Positions 39,501-46,066 of a DNA stretch of 64,000 nt are shown in pieces. Numbering within the stretch: the stretch's first letter is position 1; the number at the start of each line of letters is the position of its first letter. The DNA is taken from the NCBI GenBank assembly GCA_013398615.1, contig VZSR01000055.1, forward strand, positions 2,160,883 through 2,224,882, given 5' to 3'. Position numbers and translations under genes: made by a program. The notes under the pieces are model-generated. The model was not told the DNA's origin. It saw only the letters and a list, made by a program, of their open reading frames with translations, and ran no database searches. This stretch comes from Brachypodius melanocephalos (lineage: Eukaryota > Chordata > Aves > Passeriformes > Pycnonotidae).

Positions 39501-42500
39501 GTGCCCAGCCCAACATGACACAACAAGCCAACCCCGTGTGCCGGGAATACGATGGGATCCTGCTCCAATTACTTACGTGTTTCCAAAGCCTCCCTGAATT
39601 CCGTTACACCCATTCCTCAACCCAACCCACAGGAAAGCCAAAGCTCACTATCCCAGCTGCAAAGCGGTCAGCAAAGAGCATTTTAATTTTGCCAGTCTGC
39701 AGGGTTTTACCCTCACGCCTGCACAGCTCCTCACCAGACACAGAAACACATCTGTATCCTAACACCGGCACACTCTCGCTCCGTCTTTTGGCAATGGAGT
39801 ATGGAAATCCCAATTTATCCGTAAAATTAGGGCCACACCCCACTTTCATCAGTTCATTCTGGCACCATATCAGCATGTATATATCCATGTTTCACTTATT
39901 TCCCTCCAGCAAGCACCCTGGACTTGAGCAATCTCAAAGATCTAAGGTGCTAAGCCTCCACTCCCATTAACATTCAAGAGGAATTCAGGCTTCGGTCCAT
40001 CAAGAGCTTAAAAAAAAAAGTCACATCTAAATTAATTTGCCAGTAAGTCCTTTCCTGGCTAAGGATGGGTGAAAGCTATACTTCCAGAAATTCTGCCTTT
40101 CTCTGCAAGGCAAAAATCAATTCCGTGCTGATTTTCAGGGAGGAAAAAATACACACAGAAATCCAGGAATAATTTTAGTATGGGGAAACTTTAAGGTGGC
40201 ATGATGGACCACCCCCTAAAGCTACAACACTTCTGCACAACCCAAGTGCACACTAGTCCATCATTTAAAAGCAGTCTGAGACTTCCCATTAAAAAAAGAA
40301 AAAGAAAAAGAAAAAAAAAAAAAAGAGATAACCATTTGAACTGCCCCTGACCCACAGAAACATGACATGTTTGGCTCTCCAGAGAGATCCCAGAACCTGA
40401 GCCTGCAATGGCAGCTCCACAGCTAAAGGGCTGCTGGGCTCTTTAAAGCACACAGAACTATGTCCAAAGCTGGCATAACCAACTACACATTAGAGACACC
40501 TTTGCTACAAGTACCTGTGGAGATGCATAGGCTTTAGTAACACACCTACGTCTCCTTGGCCTGAGAAGAAAAGGGAAGCCAACAGCAGCAGAGCATGGAA
40601 GAGCTTTCTGTCTCAGAAAACAAACTGAAAGACACCAGCGTAGTACAATACCACTGAAAAATGCCTTGGTGGAGTCCTTGGATATTTTAAGGGTGAGCTC
40701 CATTTTACCATCTCTAATGCAGAGACTTATTTTTAAGATATCCCACTAATTCATCTTCCCTCACTGTTATTTTTAAACCACAGTTTTAATTCCAGCAAAG
40801 AGGAACATTCTTTAAAGTGGTCATCATCCTCACAAAGAGTGCAGGAGAGTTTTACATGTTGAACACATGTGTAAGAACCAAAAGCCTGGCAACAGATCCT
40901 TCATCTTTTTTTGTTACATTCTCTACCAGTTGATTAAGCATCTCTGACAGGACAAGTCTGAAGAAACAGAGACTTGCAAAATGTCATTCATTACCCAAAC
41001 AATAAATCTTGATGCATGAGGAGTGCGTTCTATGTTTGCTTTTTTTTTTCTTAATTTAGAAAACATTGGATTCAGAGAAAATACATAAACCGCTCTGAAG
41101 TTAGCAGCTGTTGGAAGTAGAGGCTGCAACACTTCCTTCAGCAACAGCGGCTTGGCTTTTCAGTTTGGCATCCAAGTAGCTTGTGAAGACCCTTCAGCTC
41201 CAAGTGTGTCAGGAAAACCAGTGCAACCAGGATAAATTAAATTAAACTGTCAGTAGCATGTAGGATAGCCATGTTCAGAAAGCCTTTAGGTGGAAATGTG
41301 ATATATGGTGCCAGCCGAGACTCAAGAGCTGTATTGGCTCACCAGAGCTGCTACACTGCTTGCCTTGCTTATCTACCTCTACTTGTTAAACAGCATAACC
41401 CACAAGAACTCAGTTTGTTTAAAATAAAATGTCAAGAAACTTCAGTGTTCATCGGGATGCCCCTGGAACATCTTATATATGGCCCTGCTTCTGGATGAGG
41501 AAGAAATTTCATACTTAGGCTTAAAAATAAAAAGCACTTGCACTTGAACGTGACACGGTCATTTAATAGATTTCCCCATACTAAGTGTTTTACAGATCTG
41601 GAAGAGAAATATAGGCAACCACTTCCAGAGTTAAAAATCAGAAAGCTCAGCAGTTTCAATTGCAGTTTTCTACTTCTAAGTTTCTCAGCCAGAGAATCAG
41701 GCTATTGGTGATTAATTATTCATTTTCCCTCCAAATCACACAGGCTATGAAACTGCAGCTCCAGACATCCAAATACAAACTTCATAAGCAAAATTACTGC
41801 ATAGGCAGAAGCTCTGAACAAGAAAAGAGAAGAAATAATAGCAAAGGCACTCAGCAAGAGGCAGAACTCATAAGTTTTCCAGAGCTCGCCTTTAGAGTGA
41901 ACAACACGAGCAACCTGGACAAGTTCACTGGGGTATCATTTCTGCAAAGGGGCTTAGTCTCCCAACAATAAAGGAAAAAAACAGCAACACACGATCGGAA
42001 TTTTAATGTTTTAGCCCATAGTCGTGTCTCCCAGGCAAGTTGATACTAGGGGTCACTTCCCATGTACGGAGAAAACAATCTTCACGGATAATAATGATAA
42101 AACCTTATGGAATGCAGCAACAACCAAAAAATGTATTCTCAGATGACTACATTAGGGCCAAGTCAATATTAGTCCCACTTCACCCACGCACTGCATAGTC
42201 TAAAAATGCTGTCAGCCTGATAAGAATTTCCTGATTCACTTTTAAAAAAAATAAATAAAATACATCTGATCACCAAATTCAGCTGGAAACTCTCCGCAGA
42301 CTATCTTCCAGGAGTGCCGGGCTGAGCGGCGCGCCCCGTCCGCGGGGAGCAGCGCGGGTCCCGTCCCGCCGGCGGGCGGAGGTTCCGCCCGTGTGCGCGC
42401 CCGCGGGGCGAAGGTGCAACTCCGCGCCCGCAAACCGGGCGAGAGGAACAGACATCAAGTACGGCGGACAGAAGGGGGAGAGGAGTAAGGAAATAACTTT

Positions 42501-42926
42501 CTCCTCCTGCCCCACGCCAGCTGAGCCAGCCAACATCCATCCAACCCACCAGATGCAAGAATTTGAGGGAGAATTCTTTTTTTTCTTGTCAGGGAAGGTC
42601 TTACCAGGCTCCGTTGCTCCAGGGCACCCTCGGCAGCTCCCCGCATCTCCAAATCAGGCCGGGGGCTGCGGAGCGCATCGCTGGCCCTCCGGGGCGGAGG
42701 TCTCCGCCCAGGGCAGCCAGCGATGCGCCGTACACTCGCTGGGGGAGCGGGGGGGCTTCCCCAAAAAGCCCTCGCACCTCCCAGTCCTCCGCAGCGCGGT
42801 CCCTGGCGCAGCCCTGCCCTCCCCGCTGCTCACCTGCGCGCAGCCCGCCGCGGGCGCGGCCAGATAGCGGGGCGCTCCGCACGCCGCCGGGGCGGGCTGC
42901 TGCATGGCCACGTCCGAGCAGCTCAT
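21546..42926 (-). CDS. VGLL3: VGLL3, vestigial-like family member 3 (whole spliced coding sequence, 4 exons)
   Basis: The coding sequence joins 42926-42834, 33875-33620, 28006-27488 and 21589-21546 on the minus strand: 912 nt, 303 residues plus TGA. All three introns are GT-AG and the phases agree (0, 1, 1). The product is a nuclear transcription cofactor without a DNA-binding domain; family members bind TEAD1-4 through the TONDU/Vg domain and compete with YAP/TAZ. Seen here: the TONDU/Vg domain at residues about 61-92 with VLFTYFQGDI (71-80) and VVDEHFSRAL (83-92); a proline-rich stretch (about 138-182); a histidine-rich tract (209-231); a conserved block AWAGAFHGTVDIVPS (270-284); and the tail LQHQDKSKETAWF. 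Human VGLL3 is about 326 residues, so this is slightly shorter, mainly in exon 1, the acidic linker and the His region. VGLL2 is the nearest alternative, but the exon 2 flanks, exon 3 and the tail match VGLL3. No frameshift or internal stop was seen. Confidence 0.96.
21590..27487 (-). other. VGLL3 intron 3
   Basis: 5,898 nt between GTAAGG and CATAG. It holds an assembly gap at 23302-23384 and an AT-rich stretch near 21620-21655. No exon was recognised. If retained, the frame past exon 3 would add a hydrophobic tail in place of the conserved LQHQDKSK end. Confidence 0.9.
23302..23384. other. Assembly gap (83 N) in VGLL3 intron 3
   Basis: Run of N. The non-round length suggests an estimated gap size. 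It does not touch any coding exon. Confidence 0.99.
27488..28006 (-). CDS. VGLL3: VGLL3 exon 3 (Pro/His-rich region and C-terminal block, residues 117-290)
   Basis: The acceptor is CTTTCCAG| and the donor is GCAG|GTAAGG; the exon is 519 nt, phase 1 to phase 1. It begins ESSAISSQRSGFPTSFW, a strong VGLL3 signature, continues with YQPPPPPCLSGVHPDF, a SQVSPPYAHMHDVY segment and a long His-rich tract, and ends with DPRYGSLLVPSVRAARI and SAWAGAFHGTVDIVPSFGFD. These blocks are conserved in order with human VGLL3; the function of the C-terminal block is not firmly established. The reading frame stays open for some distance upstream of the acceptor, but that part does not resemble VGLL3 and is intron. 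Confidence 0.97.
27663..27731 (-). repeat. Histidine-rich low-complexity tract in VGLL3 exon 3
   Basis: Codons for residues 209-231 are mostly CAC/CAT, with an uninterrupted run of eight histidines at residues 216-223 and further His pairs on both sides. On the plus strand it shows as a GTG/GAT trinucleotide-like repeat. A His-rich tract here is typical of VGLL3; in other proteins such tracts have been linked to nuclear-speckle targeting and metal binding, but nothing specific can be claimed here. Length variation between individuals or species is likely. Confidence 0.9.
28190..28552 (+). mobile_element. Probable solitary endogenous retroviral LTR in VGLL3 intron 2
   Basis: The stretch has LTR organisation on the plus strand: a promoter-like ACTTACAAAAATG (degraded TATA-like) near 28361-28373, then a C/T-rich segment, a degraded poly(A) signal (CCATAAATCC) at about 28483-28490 and an end ...GGCATCACA at 28552. 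The middle and right parts resemble an avian, probably songbird, LTR family that I recall but cannot name reliably. No gag, pol or env sequence adjoins it, so it would be a solo LTR. The right end is fairly clear; the left end (first TG around 28190) and the target-site duplication could not be fixed. It lies antisense to VGLL3, about 190 nt upstream of the exon 3 acceptor. Confidence 0.5.
28574..28960 (-). mobile_element. CR1 LINE fragment (3' part) in VGLL3 intron 2
   Basis: Plus-strand sequence reads as the complement of a bird CR1 3' region: ACAGAATCACAGGA near the 3' tail, then the equivalents of the CR1 segments about a 'lost/won hold on first-rank pay'-free untranslated end, including TTCAGATGGAATTTCCTG, TGCCTATTGCCTCCTGCTCT and AAGATCCCCCTCCTCCAAG. 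An A-rich insertion of about 45 nt interrupts it near 28700-28745. It is diverged and 5'-truncated, as most CR1 copies are. It starts about 20 nt from the LTR end. An open frame across it on the plus strand (28635-29186) is a by-product. Confidence 0.75.
33620..33875 (-). CDS. VGLL3: VGLL3 exon 2 (TONDU/Vg TEAD-binding domain, residues 32-117)
   Basis: The acceptor is TAATCCCAG| and the exon opens with KKLAVYNKMQESLEV; the donor is AGAG|GTAAGA, phase 1. The exon carries an acidic linker (QEEDEKDQPAEMEY) and then the complete TONDU/Vg domain at about 33693-33788, which forms the strand and helix that dock on the TEAD surface shared with YAP. The hydrophobic positions of VLFTYFQ and the helix VVDEHFSRAL are intact, so TEAD binding is expected. 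If intron 2 were retained, translation would continue for about 20 residues past the donor and then stop, leaving a short protein that still carries the TEAD-binding domain. Confidence 0.97.
34805..34818. repeat. (TC)7 microsatellite
   Basis: Perfect dinucleotide run in VGLL3 intron 1. Confidence 0.85.
35090..35760. promoter_or_regulatory. Candidate conserved regulatory element in VGLL3 intron 1
   Basis: About 670 nt of complex, repeat-free sequence with mixed AT-rich factor-like motifs (TTAATTATGAACGG, TAAAATCACATGATC, AATAACTG) and a perfect TEAD-type site ACATTCCA at 35489-35496. It contrasts with the simple-repeat-rich intron around it, which is how ancient enhancers often look by eye. 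Conservation itself cannot be seen from one sequence. An open frame at 35515-35760 lies within it but has no supported splice sites or recognised domain. Confidence 0.3.
35882..35901. repeat. (AAAC)5 microsatellite
   Basis: Perfect tetranucleotide run in VGLL3 intron 1. Confidence 0.9.
37413..37449. repeat. 20-bp tandem duplication in VGLL3 intron 1
   Basis: The unit CAGAATACAGAATTTAAATT is followed immediately by a second copy matching for at least 17 nt. Two copies only; no function suggested. Confidence 0.85.
38011..38030. repeat. (AAC)n microsatellite
   Basis: AAC/CAA trinucleotide run of about five units in VGLL3 intron 1. Confidence 0.85.
40288..40325. repeat. A-rich (AAAAAG)n low-complexity tract
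   Basis: A-rich run with periodic G in VGLL3 intron 1. Confidence 0.85.
42834..42926 (-). CDS. VGLL3: VGLL3 exon 1 coding part (residues 1-31)
   Basis: The ATG is at 42926-42924 with G at -3, a good initiation context. It encodes MSCSDVAMQQ followed by an Ala/Pro-rich stretch ending GCAQ, and the donor is CAG|GTGAGC, giving a phase 0 junction. MSC followed by two residues and V is the usual start of VGLL2/VGLL3 proteins, and this supports the choice of start. There is no ATG upstream in the same frame before the TATA-like box. Codons are very GC-rich because the exon sits in the CpG island. The segment is about ten residues shorter than my recollection of the human exon and beyond the first residues aligns poorly, so this is the least certain exon. 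Confidence 0.85.
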
Positions 42927-43054
42927 GGCCGCGGCCGCCCCGCGCCACCGCCGTCTCCCCCTTCCTCTTCTTCCTCCTTCTGCTGTTGCTGCTCCCGCTC
43001 CCCGGCGCGGGGCGGCCGCGGCCAAGAGCCGCGCAGCCCCGGCTGCCAGCGCAT
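42923..43054 (-). other. Upstream ORF (43 codons) overlapping the VGLL3 start codon
   Basis: An ATG at 43054-43052 opens a frame different from VGLL3 that encodes 43 residues rich in Arg, Pro, Gln, Glu and Gly (contains EREQQQQKEEEEE) and stops with the TGA at 42925-42923. The stop overlaps the VGLL3 ATG as ATGA. If included in the mRNA, it would make VGLL3 translation depend on leaky scanning or on reinitiation at the overlapping start. It begins only a few nt from the start site predicted from the TATA-like box, so small start-site shifts would include or exclude it. The peptide itself is not recognised. Confidence 0.5.
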
Positions 43055-43058
43055 CTTC
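42927..43058 (-). other. VGLL3: Probable VGLL3 5' UTR
   Basis: The stretch between the start site predicted from the TATA-like box and the ATG. It is GC-rich at both ends with a purine-rich GAGGAAGAAG-type segment in the middle, and holds the uORF described separately. The 5' boundary is inferred only from TATA spacing. Confidence 0.45.
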
Positions 43059-43084
43059 GGCGGCCGCCGCGCCCCGCGCCCGCA

Positions 43085-43090
43085 CTTATA
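43085..43090 (-). promoter_or_regulatory. TATA-like box of the VGLL3 core promoter
   Basis: On the minus strand TATAAG, within CTATAAGTG, stands out in surrounding DNA that is nearly all G and C. It lies 159 nt upstream of the VGLL3 ATG. The usual 25-31 nt spacing would place transcription start near 43055-43062 and give a 5' UTR of about 130 nt. This is inferred from sequence alone; CpG-island promoters often use dispersed starts. Confidence 0.55.
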
Positions 43091-43513
43091 GCGCGGCGGG
43101 GCTGCGCGGGGCGCCCCGGCGGCCGCGGCGGCGGCGGCAGCGCCGCGGGGCGGGGACACGGACGGCACCGCGCCCCGCCCGCCAGCACGGTCCGCGGGCG
43201 CGCAGCACCTGCCCGGCCCCGCCCGCCGCGCCGAGAGCTCCGCGGGTCACACTGATGGGCTCCCGGAGCGCGGCCCCAGCGCTCCCGGCTGCCAGAGGGA
43301 AAGACCCCGGGAGCGCTTTTTGGAGCAGCGAGGGCCCCCTGGAGTAGGTGTCACCTGTATCGGCCTCTCTTCAGCTGCCCAGGGATTCATCCTGTAAATT
43401 CATCTGGGAGGAAGGAGGAACCTACGCGTTCCATAGGAGGATGGATGCGTGTTGGATGCAGGTTGAACTAGCCTGGAGTTCTCTCTTCCCTCCCCACGTT
43501 TGATCCAGTCTTT

Positions 43514-43536
43514 AAAAAAAAAAAAAAAAAAAAAAA
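43514..43536. repeat. Poly-A tract (23 nt) just upstream of the VGLL3 CpG island
   Basis: Uninterrupted A run about 200 nt beyond the island edge. No retroposon body is recognisable next to it. Long A/T tracts can exclude nucleosomes. Confidence 0.9.
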
Positions 43537-44429
43537 GTTAAGTGAAAACCCCACACTTTTCAACTTGAAAAATATATGGAAAACTCAGATCTGGCTGTAA
43601 TGACTTCAGTTGTGTTCAGATATTTTCCTGGCCCACCTCTGTGTTCGCATTTCCGCCACAAGCTGCTCTGCCGCAGTGCCATGCTTGGAGGCTTTCGATA
43701 CCATTCCTCACATGGAAAAGACTGTGCCTTGTTAGCATTATCCCAGCTTATGAGCCTGGGAAGGATTTGTGCTTGTTTGCTCTTGTATTCTTCTCATCAG
43801 GTCTAAAGTGAATTATTTGAAATTTCTTTTTCACGAAATTTGAAGTTTACCTACATTTAACAGCAGCCAGAATTAAAGCCTTTAATCAAAAAATCCAAAT
43901 TTATACTCTCTCCCTCTCTTTGTATATATATACTCACAAACACACAGACACATCCCCTTGGCCAGAACAGTTAGATGAATATACAAGGTTAAAATAGCTC
44001 TCTCTGACCCCAGTAGGATTCCCTGTTTGTAGAAAGCATTTCTCCAAAACATTCTACTGCAATACTTTGAACAAAGATCCTATTTCCTGCAGACATGCTT
44101 AGTTGTTTGTTTGGTCTTTTTTTTTAAGTTTTGTGCATACAGATTTTAAGGCAGCTATATGCTTTTTAACTAGCACTCTGATAGCTTATTCTTGTTGCAT
44201 TCTGTAGATCTGTGTGAATGGATTCACATAGAAGCACTCACCTTTGCAATCGCTGCGAAGTTTCTGCAAGGGTACAATGCACGTACTAAATTCATGGGCT
44301 CCTGACTGGTTTCTTTGTCAAACCAGAAAATCCAGGTGCTGATTGCTATCTACAAATCTCTGCTAGATCCCTATTAATTTTAGAGATCTCTTTCCCCTCT
44401 TTCCCTACTGCAGCAAGCCTAAGGCAGGG

Positions 44430-44700
44430 CATCATCCCGCCCGCGGCGCTCGCAGGAGCCGCAGGCCGGCAATACCGAGCACCACCTTCTGAAGTTCGCT
44501 GTTCCTGGCCACCAGCCTGCTCCTGACCTGCAGGGTTTTACCGCAAGCACATGGCCAGGCTGCCTGCAGGCATTCCTCTGGCCGCCCTGTCTCCTGGCAC
44601 CCGGCCTCCTCGCCTCTGGACGACTGGCTGCTATCCACCCTCGCAGATCCTCCCCGGGAAGCTTGTGCCGCTCGCTCGCTCGCTCGCTCGCCGCAGAGGA
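44430..44700. promoter_or_regulatory. Second CG-rich patch about 1.5 kb upstream of VGLL3
   Basis: A short CpG-rich stretch (CCCGCCCGCGGCGCTCGCAG near its left end) separated from the main island by about 1.1 kb of AT-rich DNA, ending in five tandem CTCG units at 44671-44690. It may be a minor promoter or distal part of the VGLL3 CpG domain. A 68-codon frame in it is not recognised. Confidence 0.4.
44671..44690. repeat. (CTCG)5 microsatellite
   Basis: Five perfect tandem CTCG units preceded by G, in the second CG-rich patch. CpG-containing tetranucleotide repeats are uncommon because methylated CpGs mutate, so it may be unmethylated in the germline. Confidence 0.9.
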
Positions 44701-45198
44701 TTGTGAAACATGTTTCCTGCTCTAGGGAAGATGTTATTCAGCACCGTGCTGTCTGAGGTAAAACGCTTTCAGATGCGCTGAGAACAAGGCCTGGTGTTAG
44801 TTTATAAAAAAAATGACGCCCGAAAAACCCAGAACAAAACCGTCCTACACTTAGTAAGAAAAACAAGCCTGTAAAATCACGAATAGAAACAAATTCTTTC
44901 AATACCAATTGATCATTTTTAGGAGAAAATCCAATATCAGTCCTTAAAGCAGAACAGACTAAAATAGAAAATGATTTATCGTTTATTATGTTAATGTGAC
45001 ACACTGAAGTGGGAGTACATTAGTGATCATTTTTCACCCAAGTACATGAGGCATTTGGAAGAGATTTATTAATGTACTAACACAGAGATCACTGTTTCCA
45101 CAAAATACCCAAATGCTCCAATATTCAGTTAGCACACACTTCTTATTACCAGATCCTGAAAGAATTCCTATCAGATGCCTTTGGGCATGGCACAGTGG

Positions 45199-45266
45199 CA
45201 TGATGCATCGTGTCCAAAAGCAGATCAGGACCATTATCAGGCAGATGTTTGACACGATGCATCATG
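45199..45266. repeat. Perfect 16-bp inverted repeat with 36-nt spacer
   Basis: The left arm CATGATGCATCGTGTC (45199-45214) and right arm GACACGATGCATCATG (45251-45266) are exact reverse complements separated by 36 nt. Each arm also contains the palindrome ATGCAT. Wider sequence (about 45188-45328) holds a third related copy, TTGACATGATACACTGTGCC, that pairs with an extended left arm TGGCACAGTGGCATGATGCA with a gap. It could be the remnant of a DNA transposon end, a degraded satellite or a hairpin-forming regulatory element; no family is recognised. Confidence 0.7.
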
Positions 45267-45966
45267 TTACTCAACCAGTGGCACACTGCCATTGCTCAAA
45301 AGGATTTTGACATGATACACTGTGCCAATGCTGTAGCACAAAACCAGCATGTTCCAAAAATAGGGACAAATTCACCTCTGGCAAAAGTAGAAGTAACTGC
45401 AGTGACTTCACTAGATTTGCATCTGCTTATGTCAACAGTGAGTTTGGCTCATAATCTCGAATCTATATAAAAGAGTGGTAGGTGGCTGCATTTTCAGGTA
45501 CTTGTTATATTGTTTTCTACTCTCAGCATTCAAGCATCTTGAGGCAGCCGGGGTGAAACCACCACCTTTCTCAACTCCTTCCCCTCCATCCCACAAGAAG
45601 CAGCATCAGATTTCCATTTTTAACAGTGTAACAATACCTCAGAGCGCATAGAGGGCCACTCTTTTCAGGAACTTGGGAGGTTGTGAGTTTGGGAATTCGA
45701 CAAGCAATAGGGATTTACAAAAAGGAGAGAGAGAGGATCTCTGCTTTCTGCCTCCATACTATTTCTCAACAGTAGCTGCAAGTGCAAGGTGAACAACAGC
45801 AGCAAAATAAATTTTGAGTGGCAATTGGAGTAAAAGAATGACACGAAAGAGCAACGAGGATGAAATGTGAGATCTGATAAGATTTGGAGACTTCTTAAAA
45901 GGCGTTGTAGTTTATTGTTGTTCCCTTTCATCACTTTGGAATGAAAAGCACAGCTTGCTAATGCAG

Positions 45967-46066
45967 NNNNNNNNNNNNNNNNNNNNNNNNNNNNNNNNNN
46001 NNNNNNNNNNNNNNNNNNNNNNNNNNNNNNNNNNNNNNNNNNNNNNNNNNNNNNNNNNNNNNNNNN
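45967..46066. other. Assembly gap (100 N) upstream of VGLL3
   Basis: Exactly 100 N, a common placeholder for a gap of unknown size, so distances across it are unreliable. Confidence 0.99.

Larger units (their letters stand above)
33876..42833 (-). other. VGLL3 intron 1
   Basis: 8,958 nt between GTGAGC and CCCAG. It includes a candidate regulatory element (35090-35760), simple repeats (34805-34818, 35882-35901, 38011-38030, about 40288-40325), a 20-bp tandem duplication (37413-37449) and the lower half of the CpG island. No recognisable exon was seen inside. Confidence 0.9.
42300..43330. promoter_or_regulatory. CpG island covering the VGLL3 promoter, 5' UTR and exon 1
   Basis: About 1 kb of very GC- and CpG-rich DNA in an otherwise AT-rich window, with (GCG)n runs, for example about 43120-43140, and GC-box-like GGGGCGGGG near 43146-43154, upstream of the TATA-like box relative to the gene. 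It contains the exon 1 start codon and donor. Several long open frames on both strands here are a consequence of high GC content. The edges are visual estimates. Confidence 0.9.

Noticed and set aside
39365..39970. 201-codon open frame in VGLL3 intron 1
   Set aside because: No recognisable family, motif or codon pattern; lies inside an intron on the opposite strand.
43055..43085. In-frame N-terminal extension of VGLL3 back to the TATA-like box
   Set aside because: The frame is open but has no ATG; the translation is Ala/Arg-rich and unlike VGLL family starts, whereas MSC-x-x-V is the expected beginning.
42563..43255. 230-codon open frame on the plus strand through the CpG island
   Set aside because: Arg/Pro/Ala-rich translation produced by high GC content, antisense to VGLL3 exon 1.
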